From the NCBI GenBank assembly GCA_949316235.1, contig OX438741.1:40066067-40130066 (forward strand): a stretch of 64,000 nucleotides of DNA, read 5' to 3'. Source of the DNA: Oegoconia quadripuncta (lineage: Eukaryota; Arthropoda; Insecta; Lepidoptera; Autostichidae). The position numbers were made by a program, and so were the translations under genes. The notes under the pieces are model-generated. The model had not been told where the DNA came from and did not search any database. It saw only the letters and a program-made list of their open reading frames with translations. The number at the start of each line of letters is the position of its first letter. Positions within the stretch are counted from its first letter, which is position 1. Below are positions 10,853-22,330 of the stretch, one piece after another.

Positions 10853-11452
10853 TAGTTATTGGCATAGGCTATATTACAGTAATTGGCCCCTGGCCAATAT
10901 CTATTAAATGAGCTCAAATCCACACCAAAATTGAAATTGAAATATACAGAATAAAAATCAAGCAATATCGAACCACAAATCATAGACATGAACGTTTAAA
11001 ATATGTTACAGTACTCGGCATGCATGGCCAATTACTATGAAAATGAATTGTTAACATCACAGTAGTTAGCCAATACAAAATTATAGGTTAGAATATGTTT
11101 TTACACAATTTACGTCAATACACTATTACTAAACACTCCTCACCTGATATAGCGATAGGTATCTTTATCCCAATCACCAGAAGCAATATTTTACAAAAAT
11201 CAACATAAAATTCAATTTCTTAACAAAAAATCAAGAAAATAGGTGCGGTCACCACGCCAATGAAATTTCGAAAGAAAGTTGACAGGTGCGCCATCTAGTA
11301 AGAACATTTGGTATTTTTTTAGATACTACATTGATTAGTGTTGCCAGTAATCAATTTTAAAATAACCTATTATTAATGGAATTCTTATTTTCTTAAATTA
11401 AGCCCAAGGTGGCTAATTACTGTATATTGGCCAATTACTGTATAGTTTCCCC
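10853..11452. promoter_or_regulatory. Pogo right end with subterminal motif repeats
   Basis: Related TTGGCCA motifs occur near 10853, 10877, 11025, 11060, 11409 and 11429, in both orientations. The stretch lies upstream of the transposase start and so must also hold its promoter. Confidence 0.55.
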
Positions 11453-12880
11453 TATTTCCACAGCTTGATGTCTTACGGTATCTTGCTGTGGGGAAATGCC
11501 GCGGATATAAATAGACAATCTTTGTTTTACAAAAACGAGCCGTTCGCGCAATTTATCAACTGAAACCTGCAGTGTCACTTAGAGATAGGTTTAAAGTGTA
11601 TAACATTCTGACCTTTTCGTCACAGTACATTTTGATGTCAATACAAGAAATAAAGATAAACTTGCAGGTCACATAAGTCGCCTCCGCCAAGTCAGTAATT
11701 CATTCAAAGGGTAATGTACCTATACGCTTTCTCAATAAGGTCCCAGTTGATATACAAAATCTTCCTCTCGATAAAAAAGATACTATAAAACAGAAACTAA
11801 TTAACAAAGCATATTATAAAATATCAGACTATTTAGATGATAATCATCCCTGGACATAATCAGATTGTTCGCATGCCAGGCTATTTCACGATTAATAATG
11901 AAATATAAAAACCTTTTGTAATCTAAAAACCTTTATGTAAAATCAAAGCCTGATTTTAAAAGAGCAACCCTTCGAGTTTCTTGCTTGTTCTTCTCAGGGG
12001 AAAATTGCATTTTGAACAAGCAGTAGCTTAAAAAATGTAAAATTGACTATTTTAAGTGTACTCTGAGTACCTACCTACAAAATAAATCATTTTTGACTTT
12101 GACTTGTAAAATTGACTATTTTAAGTGTACTCTGTGTACCTACAAAATAAAGCATTTTTGACTTTGACTTTGACTTTGACCGCGCCAGACATTGCTTACC
12201 TATCTTCAGTAATCAAAAACGCATAACGAATGCGACTGAATCACATGCGTGTAAGGCTGTTGTATTGTGCTTTGGTTTCACAAATTACATTGTAAATAAA
12301 TGCTTTTAAAGTTCATGGAACCCTACTCTAATGTGAATGGGTCCTTAGTTTATTGATTAATATTAATCACTATTTATCTTATCCTAGTTGTTAATCGATT
12401 AGCATTGAACAAAATTCTAGAATATTCTCCATTTATGTAAAATGTAATGCGTTAGACTTGGGGCCATTTGGGGTGAAGCTCATAAGTCAGCAATACTTGA
12501 TACATAGGGCACACTTAAAGTAAATTTTTGGACATTTTCAACTGATTTTAAAAATGAGGAGATTCTCAATTCGGTCGTTCGTGTTTTTTTTTTAGGTTTT
12601 TACATACTTAGGTTAGACGATAGTGTAGTTCTTGCAAAGGGAAACTACGAGTAGATGCAGTTTGGGTCTGTATTGAAAAAGCATAGAGAAGGTCGATGTG
12701 ACAATGAATATGACAAATCGAACATCATTCAGGTCGACCTGGTATACCCCAAATATCCACCTAGCCTGTAGTATCGTACAAGAATGTTCAGGGAGATTGG
12801 CAAGCAAGCTAACATACTAAAAAGTGAAATAAATCGGCGCCAATGTCTAACAGTGATTATACGCAGTCGAGTCATTAGTC

Positions 12881-13017
12881 GTCCCTGTGTAGTCTGATGA
12901 ACATTTGTCACCAATAATTCTCTCTGTCGATATTTAGCTTAGGTACAATGGGATTGACATATCCAAAAGGATAAAAATCCCAAAATAAAGTAAGATTAAA
13001 AAAAAACAAAAAAAAAA
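12881..13017 (+). mobile_element. Small retroposed transcript with polyA and 12-bp target duplication
   Basis: A 137-bp segment with an AATAAA-type signal (cccaaaataaag) and an A-rich end is flanked by perfect copies of GAGTCATTAGTC at 12869-12880 and 13018-13029. Copy B lacks it. It fits a 5'-truncated cDNA copied in trans by LINE machinery. The source RNA is unknown. Confidence 0.75.
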
Positions 13018-13362
13018 GAGTCATTAGTCTTGTCACAATCTTATTATTTTTAGATTTCAAATACTAGAATACATATTATACATACTTACTTACATTTTAT
13101 GTAGTTTTATAGATTAGGACGCACCATAAATTTAGGACGATAACTGAATTATATAGATATAGATAGATAAAGCTCTTTAATTTTTTAAAGAAATCAACAT
13201 ATTAACTTTAGCATCGCAATATATTTACGAAACCTTACTGTAGGTACGTAAGATAGAATCTACAATTGTTTAAATACATAATGTAATTACAAAATAATAT
13301 AAAAATATACTGTACATAAAAATGTATACAAAGTCAAGTATATACTTTTATACTTAATAAGG

Positions 13363-13568
13363 TTCCGGTAGACTTCAAAATTTGTCTTTAAAAAATTTAA
13401 AACTACAATTGAACGGAAAATATGTGCCAAAGGCTATTGTAAAATTTCTGACTATCTAGATGATAAGAATCCATGGGCATAAACTTATCGGCGATATCCA
13501 GTTTATTATTATTTTTTTCTTTGTCGAATCATAAATTGTAGAATACTTATTTAAATAAATAAATAAAT
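13363..13568 (+). mobile_element. CR1-type LINE 3' end
   Basis: The C-terminal coding tail ([15 protein letters not shown]) and 3' UTR are present, ending in a (AAAT)n-like tail. The same insertion is present in copy B at 32718-32850, so it predates the duplication. Confidence 0.7.
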
Positions 13569-13573
13569 ACTTG

Positions 13574-13935
13574 TGTGATGATTCTCAATAATTTTATGAT
13601 ATTTTTATACTTTTGTTTGTTCTATCGCTATTAATTATGATTTTGTATTAGCAATTATGTAATATAATTATGATTTTGTATCTTGCGCGTGATTGGTCGA
13701 GAAAATTCGGAAATTGACCAATCCGAGCGCTCGCCAATTTTAATGGGTATCGGTAGCGGGGAAGTCGAGTTGGTCGATCCATACGGCAGTCTGGTTGCAA
13801 GTCCTGAACTGAAAGGTCGTATACGATAAGCTCTGTACGTATTTACCAATTCTGTTCGCTACATAATAATTGTGAATATAAATTATATATTACTTGTGAA
13901 AATAAAGAAGTTATAATTCTATCTTGATTTATCAA
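13574..13935 (+). repeat. 5' LTR of the Ty3/gypsy element
   Basis: Begins TGTGATGATTCTC and ends TTGATTTATCAA. It differs from the 3' LTR by a couple of substitutions and one 7-bp indel near its end. AACTCAGAAGCGGGC follows, where a primer-binding site would lie; the tRNA was not identified. Confidence 0.8.
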
Positions 13936-14370
13936 AACTCAGAAGCGGGCTTATCTCATCCAGCCCACGAAGGAAAAGTTACGTAAGTTTTTGAAAATTA
14001 TTATTTCTGTTATAACACGTTATACAACGCTAGTCGGAAAGGGGGTACTAAGCCGAAAGGCTGTAAAAGTACCCGTTATAACGAACAACCTTTGTTCTAC
14101 AACTTTCCTCAAAACTCAATACATTTCGAGAAAATGCCCTTTAAACATGTCATAACAAAATACTACCAAGTAGCCCTAATCAGCTGTGTTTCATTCATAA
14201 AAATGGTTAACATAGAGTGTGAAACTTTTCACTATTACGATATTTTGCCTACAGCCTACACCCTCCGTGAGGCTTGGTAAGCTGGTAACCAAAAAAAACT
14301 TATTCCTTCAGTAATGTTTTTAGGATTTCATAATTTATGCTGGCCCTAAATTAAGATTCCATAAGTAGGT

Positions 14371-14634
14371 TTGAACGCAAAAGTAAGAAAAAAAATTGAC
14401 AATACATTCGATTTCAGAAAGGTTCCATCTTCTACTCTGGAGTGGATCATTGGCGATTTACCCTTCTCAACCAAGAAATATTTTTTTAATCGGGTAAAAA
14501 TTTACGAAGATATCCCGTCACAAACGGTCGAAGAAGGTTTTAATCTTTTTGGAAATCGGTTAATAAATCATACTTTGGAACTTCCACATACCACTAAGCA
14601 GCTGGAAATCCATGTAAAATGTCCACGTCAATGA
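14371..14634 (+). pseudogene. Unidentified 87-codon ORF in family D copy 1
   Basis: Contains FDFRKVPSSTLEWIIGDLPF. Copy 2 (23608-23799) has a short sequence replacement after SQTV that shifts the frame. Could be a transposase remnant or captured sequence. Not recognised. Confidence 0.35.
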
Positions 14635-15314
14635 AATGCTACTAAAACTAATTGGTAATTAATGTCATTCTGAATTTAAAAAAATCGAAACATGTTTACG
14701 TATTGCTACCTACTAACCCCTCTGCGTTTGCGCACATTACACAGTCTTGACTTGACACACACACACATGCATGCGCAAGCCACGCCCTGCCTATCGGCAA
14801 GTGCATTCGAATCCGAATTCGCCGAAATCCTTATAAAATACGAAGAAATAAAAAATACCTAAATTAAAGCCAGTCGCTTCTACCACTTCCGTGCAAGCAG
14901 TCGATTATTTTTACGAGTCGTCCTAGTTCGTCGTTATTTGTTATTATCGTTAGAGATTTTCTTTGTTATTAGTTGTTGTCGCTATTAATTGTATTTGTTT
15001 GGTAGGTATTAGTTGTTATTGTTAATAATTCACGATATGCCGGTGGAGTACACCAATCAAAAATACTACGATATGAATTGTGTAGGAAGACGTGATCACG
15101 TAGGTACTTACGGAAGCTCGAGAAGCTTGATTACAAAGAGTGCCTTCAACTTGTGGTTAATGTAATACGCCTATTGTGTAGTTATGTGGACACAAAGGCC
15201 GCGCGTGTTTGTGTTACGTACGGAATCGTACGTAACACAAACGTCATCATCAGAAAAGGTTAGTTGTTTCATTAAAAATTAAACCATCATACAGTAAGGT
15301 TCGAAAACGCGTAT

Positions 15315-15511
15315 TTTTTTTTATGCACAACGGGTTTGTACTTGCCCTTAATCACACCTGATGTTAAGTGAAAATGAGGTCGAATGTGGAAACGTACTGA
15401 CCCGGAAACCTCAACACATTTGGGGGACTGGCTATCTTATCTCTGACAACCGGAAACAACAATGCTATTAACATTGCTGCGTGGAGGCAGTTTTAGATAA
15501 GATGGTGGTAG
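15315..15511 (-). mobile_element. tRNA-headed SINE 3' part, in D copy 1
   Basis: Lacks the tRNA-like head. The equivalent in D copy 2 is 24570-24768. Confidence 0.75.
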
Positions 15512-16842
15512 AAAATGCGTATCCAGTAACAGCTCAAACGATTAAAATCTTTAGTAAACTTTGATTTCAAACTAAAAGTAGTTTTTAAGCCCCGTTACAT
15601 AAAAAATATGTAATAAATAACCTTGAAGCCTATGTCTGTCTGTGTCTTTGTTGGGCCGACGTGTTTGAAATCATTTAACACAGTTGCTTTGTTTACCTGG
15701 ATGATTCAGTGGGGATTTCTGGAATAATTATTTGCCGTCAATACAAAATTTCAATAGTTTGAGGTGGAACTGGTTATGCACTTATGAACTTCATGAAAAT
15801 TTGATGGAATGTATGGGGCTCTGGTCACCCATAATCCCGCCATACACGTAATCCACATTTCGATAACTTCCGACGGCACACGCTATGTCGGTGCCCGACA
15901 AAGGGCGGGCGGCCCGTGTCAACAGACGGCGGCGCGTTTGACGGACCCGACGCACACGCAGGGCAAAATGGGCGGGGTCCGCGTCATTTTGGGCGTCGAT
16001 TATTTTGTCTCTTTTCATTCATGAATTATAGGGTTGTCCAAATTTTCTTAAATTAAATAATTTAATAACTTTGTATGGAAACAAAAATATGCGTTTTCCC
16101 CATTTATCTAATGTGCAATAAAACTCTTATCGATGACACTATAACCAACTTTCGGCTTAGTACCCCCTTTCCGACTAACCCTGTATATTAGCACGTTATA
16201 AAATATAACATTTCAATTTTCCTTACTTTAGATAAGAATTCTTTTTATACCCTCCATTATCAAAGAAATAAAAAGTAAGGTATTTTTTTCACAGTGATAT
16301 CGAATTAACATTTGGTCAGGCTACTCCATGACAATGTTAGTCTGGTTTATCATTGGGACCATTTAATAAGGATTAATCCTTTACAATGTCGCCCAGAGAT
16401 ATAACACTGTGTCATTCATATGCGATTGAGTTGCCACTATTACAATAATGGTATAATATAGGAATAGGACTTGGTGAAGGCTACACCTTGACAGTGTTAT
16501 TCTGGTAAGATAACCGTGATTCATCGCATGGACCGTTCGGTTAGGGCTACACCCTGATAACGTCGTCCTCCGTTGATATCACGCGTATGTCATAGCCATG
16601 TTGTGTCTGGTGGTAAATCAATCGCAACTTTAGATTCAAAATAAATAAAATATTAAATTTTCTAATTGAAATTGGAGGGTATAAAAACAAAAAGATTTAA
16701 TTTGTAAATGGAATGATGAAGCTGACTTATCATATGAACCGGTTAGTCAGTGCTACACCCTGATAACGCTGTCCTGCGATTATATCATGTGTATACTATA
16801 CATGTTAAGCGTAGTAATGAATTCAATTCAAATATTTGCTTG

Positions 16843-17060
16843 GTGTAGTGATTACAAACGCTGATTGCTATATCAAAAGGTGGCAGGTTCAAATCCCGCT
16901 AAGGGCATATGTGTATATGATGAATACGGACATGTGTACCCGAGTTATGGGTATTTCTCATTTATATGTTTTCATTTACAAAAAAAAATGTACTTGTCTA
17001 GCATAGCAATCAACTAGTATCCATAATACAAGCCTACTTGCTTAATATGGAACTAAAAAT
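16843..17060 (+). mobile_element. tRNA-derived SINE, second family
   Basis: Head with A-box-like TGGTGTAGTGATT and B box GGTTCAAATCC, then a unique body with ATGAATACGGACATGTG and a CATCTAGTATCC-type end. Other copies are at 33552-33730, 48580-48680 and 62637-62868. Confidence 0.72.
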
Positions 17061-17220
17061 GGCATTTAATGGAAATTAATTGTATACGAGTATTAGGTCA
17101 GTAATTCTTGGTCTGAGTTGGTATAATTTAGTAAAATTAGTTATACCACAATTGATTGTGATTGATATAAAGAAAGTAAACAGTTATGAATAGATTTTAA
17201 GGCTAAGTATGCCTATAGAG

Positions 17221-17345
17221 GGCCAGGTGTGTCACTTCGGACCAAGTGAGTCTGCATTTTCTTTACATGAAGCTATGTATGCCTAGGTGGCCAGGTGTGT
17301 CACTTCGGACCAAGTGTGTACGCATGTTTCATGAGGCTAAGTAAA
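17221..17345 (+). repeat. Direct repeats in the gypsy leader
   Basis: The phrase GTGTGTCACTTCGGACCAAG occurs twice about 70 bp apart, and a shorter version follows. Related phrases reappear after the CR1 insertion at 19830-19980, which shows that CR1 split one leader region. Confidence 0.6.
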
Positions 17346-17639
17346 GTATGCCTATAGGTGGCCAATATTTTCGAACCAAGTGTGTCCGCATTTTAAATTA
17401 ATAGTTAAACCCACCTTGAACCAAAGACAGCCTTGAACAACTTTGTTTTTATTCGAAACTATTTTTGATAGAAGTTTTTTGTTGACATTTTAGAGTTCCA
17501 AATTTAACTTCAAAATTATTATAAATTTCAAGTGCCAAAAAGAAATAAGAATCTTATATTTAGTTTTGACCAAGGCCAAGTTTACATGAGGGATTATGAA
17601 CTGTTGGGATAAGTTGTGAATAAATGAATTGAATGGAAT

Positions 17640-17945
17640 TAAATCAAGTTCAGTTGAGTCGAGTCGAATCTTGTTGAATCGAATTGCATCGAGTCGAATC
17701 TTGTTTATACGAATTGCATCGAGTCAAATCTTGTTGAATCGAACTGCATCGAGTCGGATCGAGTTGAATCGAGTCGGATCGAGTTGAATCGAATTGCATC
17801 GAGTCGAATCTTGTTTATACGAATTGCATCGAGTCAAATCTTGTTGAATCGAACTGCATCGAGTCGGATCGAGTTGAATCGAGTCGGATCGAGTTGAATC
17901 GAATTGCATCGAGTCGAATCGAATTGCATCAAGTCGAATCGAGTT
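17640..17945 (+). repeat. 10-bp tandem repeat with 110-bp higher-order period
   Basis: Units such as GAGTTGAATC and GAGTCGGATC are arrayed in tandem. The variant unit TTGTTTATAC at 17701 returns at 17811, giving a 110-bp super-repeat of eleven units. Confidence 0.85.
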
Positions 17946-18365
17946 AAATTTTTCATTAGGCTGTATTTATAATTAATATTGAGTAGATGACTGGTTCATT
18001 AGTGAATTTTTATTGGATTTCGTTACTATTCATTCGTTTGACTTTGTCATTATTATCATAACAATTTTACTTTAAGAGGGCGCGCGTACCAAGTTATTAA
18101 GTAATAATTTTAATAAGTTTAATGTTGTTGAATTGGGGGTTATGGAGGAGAAAGAGGAAGTGAGGAGGTTGGAGTATACAACAGGAAAAATAAACAAGAG
18201 AAGTCATTATATTCGTATAGATTGTGACATATAACACACAGTTTTCCATATAACGATTTATTTTCAAACCTACGAATGTCGTTTTATAATAATGACATAT
18301 AATAATAATAAATCACAGGAGGGTATAAATATCTAATATATGATAATGTCACATTAATTATTGAA

Positions 18366-19812
18366 ATGACATCATTTATTCATGTAGGCAATACAATATG
18401 CACTTATGAACGTCATTTGTTTTTTAAATTATCACTAGCTCGGAACGCGACCACTACTGAGAAGAGCTAGCGAGAAACTCAGAGGGTTTGTCTCTTTTCA
18501 ATCAATCATTTACAATCAATTACAACAATTTTTTATGTATCGTGTAGAGGAGCCGTTTAATCCCATGGATTACTTCCATTAAGGTAGTCTGAAATTTTGT
18601 AATATCCCTTTTTACATAATTTTTGTTTTATAATAAGTTTAAATTTATTAAGCGGAAGATTCCGTATATCCATGTCACCCTTGTTGTAGAAGCGCACACA
18701 TTGACCTCTGAATGACTTACTAACTTTACCAAGTCTACTAAAAGGTACAGCTAATTGATTTTTGCTCCTTGTATTGACATTATGTCGGTGGCAATGTTTC
18801 TCGAATGAATACATATTTCTCTTAACATATACAAGATTTTCATATATTTGTCTTAATATATCTCTTGATCTTAATTTATAAATTGCACGAATAGCTCGTT
18901 TCTGCAAGACAAATATGCTATCTATATCAGCAGCGTTTCCCCACAGCAAGATACCATATGACATCAAGCTGTGAAAGTAGCTGAAGTAGACTATGCGCGC
19001 TGTTTCAATATCACAGATATTTCGAATTATCTTAACTGCGTATGCGGCAGAACTGAGTCTTTTTATTAGTTTTTTAATATGGGATCCCCACTGTAACCGA
19101 GAATCTTAAGTCATACCAAGGAATACAGTTGTATCCACAAGGTCCAACTCTTCATGCTTAATTCTTATTTTGGTGGCAACCTGTTCAACATTAGGTAATG
19201 AAAATTAAGACATTTCGTTTTGTTCTCATTAAGGAGCAAGTTATTGACTGTGAACCATTCGACTATTTTTGAGACAGCATTATTCACTTCGTCATATGCT
19301 AATTGATATCTGTCAACTTTAAATATTAAAGAAGTGTCATCAGCAAACAATACCATCTCGTGCCTTTCCTTAGCGAGGTGAGGTAAATCGTTGATATAAA
19401 CTAAAAATAGGAATGGTCCCAGTATTGAACCCTGCGGTACGCCCTTGCTAACTGCAGATCCTGATGATCTCTCTCCATTGACATCAACCCTCTGAATTCG
19501 ATCACGTAGATATCATTTCATTAGGCTGAGTGCTTGGCCCTGGACGCCATAATGGTGTAGTTTCATAATTAAGATATCATGGTGAACGCAATCGAATGCC
19601 TTGGACAGATCACAAAAGATGCCAATGGCGTCCTGTGAACCCTCCCAGGCATCAAAAATATGTTGCAATAACTCAATACCGGCATCTGTTGTCGAACGTA
19701 TTTTATCCATATTTAAAGTAATGATGATAAGTGCAGTCCATTTCAATATTTGACGACTAAATTGAGGGCCGTGCGTGTCCAGTCTTTTATACTTTAGTAG
19801 TACATGTATCAT
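18366..19812 (-). mobile_element. CR1-type LINE, 5' truncated, inside the gypsy element
   Basis: Reverse transcriptase motifs FDCVHHDIL (about 19600) and FADDTSLIF (about 19340), the C-terminal region (18557-18967) and the conserved end LNGSNPWD are present on the minus strand. Frameshifts break it, for example near 19200. The 3' end carries the family's short tail. Confidence 0.85.
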
Positions 19813-20628
19813 GCATGAGATTTAGGAGGCTAGGTGGGAAATAGGGCTATGTATGTCCTAAAAATGCCACATTGGGACTATGTATGTTCCACTGCTAGTT
19901 CAGGGCCATGTGTGCCTCGATGTATGTTCCGGATTTGTATTAGGCTATGTACGCCTGGAGCGATGTATGCTTAACAGACTGTAACAGACTGTGTGGGGTT
20001 AAGGTTTTTGAAATTCTTTAGTTTAATGGTATAAGAGATTGTAGCGACCTAAGCCAACCTAAGCCGTAGAAGACTAGTACATAAACTTAGAACAGTTTCT
20101 AATCAGTGAGCTAAATGTTACAATAGGCTCAAGTGTTTGGTTATGATACTAATTAATTGTGTCTATTCTTTGCCGAGGTATTGCGACTCTGACGATGAGA
20201 GCTTCGGACGAAACCGAATAAGTCACGAACGAAATAGACGTACATGCGGCCAAGAGTAAGGTCGCCGTCACTATGGGTATGAAGACGAGCTGATAGAGAA
20301 GCCACTCGTCAGCATGGTTGTTAGAAGAAGTATAATCAAGTTGAACTGAGTGGTCTGAGCAGATGACGTTGCCGTCTGAGCAAGTGACACTGCAGCCTGC
20401 AGCATCCGACTTCAACCTTCATTGTAGATGAGGTACATAAATTCTTGTCATCAATTAGTTCGGGCACTAGTGATACAGTTGCAATTAAGTGTTATTATGT
20501 AAATTTTATTTGTTTTATTTAATGTACCATAAGAGTTAATAAAATATATTTGATTTGATTTCAAAGGACAGCGGACTCAAACCTTAATCTGTTAAATAAT
20601 AATCATGTTAATAATGTTATACCAGAGT
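19813..20628. other. Gypsy leader remainder; no supported gene
   Basis: GCTATGTATG-type phrases to about 19980. A minus-strand 88-codon frame at 20149-20415 has one hydrophobic stretch but no other support. Confidence 0.35.
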
Positions 20629-21460
20629 TCGACCCGTCCAGTAAAACTCACAATATAGAGAGTTGGTTAACAAAGGTTAACGAGTGTGCTTATAATCCAG
20701 TCATATAATTTTTATACCAAATCGATTTATATTATTCTTTGTATTATCTCATGAATGAGACAGTTTCATGACACTACTTGGGTGTCACTGTTTTTATTAA
20801 TTTTATTTTTCTAGACAATTACTTTTATTTTGAAATTCATGAATATTACTAAAATAGATAGATATAATTATATGTTACGAGATTACAAAAATTGGATAAA
20901 ATAAATTTATGACTAGGCTCAGAAGCAGACCATATATTTTGTGGTTCGAGGCTTTGCTTTTTATGAGATGAGTGGCAGGCGAAGCTTCGCAAGGCATTCC
21001 CCAAATGAGCAGAATTATGGTCGGCTTCTTGAATAAATGCTGAGCGCACCACGCGTCTTAGGAACTTTCGAGAATATTTCTACAATAACCTAAACCGGTG
21101 TGAAATTAAAGGTCAAAAGGCTGTTGACTGTATTATCCACGGTGTTCTTGATAAACGTCAGAAATGGTGTGCAAGCGTTGAACTATAGGGTGCCAGAGTA
21201 GGATCTCCTGAGTTTTCTCAATTCTCCCGTCGTCCCGCTGCCTGCTGACATATGTGAAAAAGAGCAATGATAACACTCACCTCAACTGTCCATCTAATAA
21301 TGCTTTGATTGAACATCACGGAGACAGTCATTACTTACAATTCTAATTACAATTCAAAGGGACATACCCTTAGTAAATGCCCAAAACCCATCGCTAAATT
21401 CCAGAAATGTTTCAGGATAGGGCACGATTTCGCAACATGTAAACTCGTTTCTTTGACCCA
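20629..21460 (+). pseudogene. Gypsy gag remnant with zinc knuckles
   Basis: Fragments in shifting frames: IPEFDPSSKTHNIESWLTKV at 20632-20691, FREYFYNNLN at 21067 and on, then a nucleocapsid with GHTLSKC and CFRIGHDFATC at 21355-21440, typical of retrotransposon Gag. One knuckle Cys is replaced (FQKC). Stops interrupt it. Confidence 0.7.
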
Positions 21461-21799
21461 TTGACAGATGAACGATGGCATGACTATAATAGGAATTTTA
21501 GAGACACTGATTTTCTTCTCCTTACGAAAATATAATAATCTTAATATCTTATTATCTTTATTGCACACAAAGTTATTACAGAAATATGCATTGTATATAA
21601 AATGTACAAAGGCAAGCTTATAGGGTTTAAAATGGAAAATGAGGACGAACTAAGAAAAAGGTTGTTTTCTGTTTTTTTAAATGACACTTGCGGGAGACGA
21701 AAACTATTGAGAAGATTCAGGTTCAATATTCGTTTAGTATGATATGAAAATAAAATCAGATATCCGGTCATTTATGTCCCATTCGGAGCGTGGACGTCC

Positions 21800-22330
21800 C
21801 CTTTCCAACTGTCCACATCGACCATCTGGATCCATTTACAAGGACCAGATAGGGAACGCTTACATTTTGATTGCGATTGCCCGTGGTAACTTGTTGTGAA
21901 ACCTGTGAAAAACACAAGGACCAAAAGTATCCTGAAAGTCATTGAAAGATATTTAACGTATTTGGTTTACATACCCGAATCATATTTGATCTCGGAACTT
22001 CCTTCGTTTCGGGTGCTTTTATAAAGTTAAGTGAATCTCACGGAATCGAACACGTATTAAACGCAGTCGCGTGTTCCAGGGCCAATGGTAAGTTTGAACA
22101 TTTGACCAGAAAATGTTAAATTAGTCAATGAATAACATTGTAAGCTAAGATGAGCGTAGGGGCACGCGACTGGGGAGAAGAGTACATTAATACTTGTCTT
22201 TGAAAAAAGCATCGGAGGCTCGATTTGGCCGTAGAATTCGTGACGGTTTGACAAATAATCTTGGTATTAATGTTGATGGTGCCTCAAAGAATATAGTTCA
22301 AAAGTGCTAACATTGAGGCCCATCAGAAAG
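21800..22330 (+). pseudogene. Gypsy integrase remnant
   Basis: RIIFDLGTSFVSGAF and HGIEHVLNAVACSRANGK at 21976-22092 match the integrase catalytic core around the second Asp and the Glu region. Many stops and frameshifts are present. The whole pol region between gag and this point is missing. Confidence 0.72.

Larger units (their letters stand above)
8246..11452 (-). mobile_element. Complete pogo-type DNA transposon, 3,207 bp
   Basis: The two ends are imperfect inverted repeats of about 25 bp with consensus start GGGGAAACTRTAYAGTWATT. They are flanked by the TA dinucleotides at 8244-8245 and 11453-11454, as expected for pogo elements. Joining the flanks with one TA restores a continuous CR1 reading frame, so these borders are exact. 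Copies of a 13-bp motif like AGTWATTGGCCAC recur below both ends. The element carries one long unbroken ORF on the minus strand. Confidence 0.93.
8205..12182 (+). mobile_element. CR1-type LINE 3' fragment split by the pogo element
   Basis: The left part is 8205-8245 and the right part 11453-12182. Across the pogo insertion the frame reads [20 protein letters not shown], the C-terminal half of a CR1 reverse transcriptase. It then decays by frameshifts to the end motif SDYLDDNHPW. The 3' end shows a short duplicated UTR segment and a (GACTTT)n tail. It is 5' truncated and non-functional. Confidence 0.85.
14025..16183 (+). mobile_element. TIR DNA transposon, family D copy 1, 2.16 kb
   Basis: The ends are inverted repeats of about 33 bp sharing TAGTCGGAAAGGGGGTACTA and on. 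It contains short ORF remnants (14371-14634), a reverse-strand SINE fragment at 15315-15511 and a GC-rich stretch at 15870-15990. No recognisable transposase remains. Superfamily unresolved: TA duplication (Tc1/mariner-like) and a 9-bp CACGTTATA duplication are both arguable. Confidence 0.75.

Noticed and set aside
15791..16024. Overlapping ORFs on both strands in family D
   Set aside because: They overlap in the GC-rich island and differ between copies by indels; no domain is recognised.
20149..20415. Minus-strand 88-codon frame with a hydrophobic stretch
   Set aside because: Antisense within the degenerate gypsy leader, no homologous motif, no splice or promoter support.
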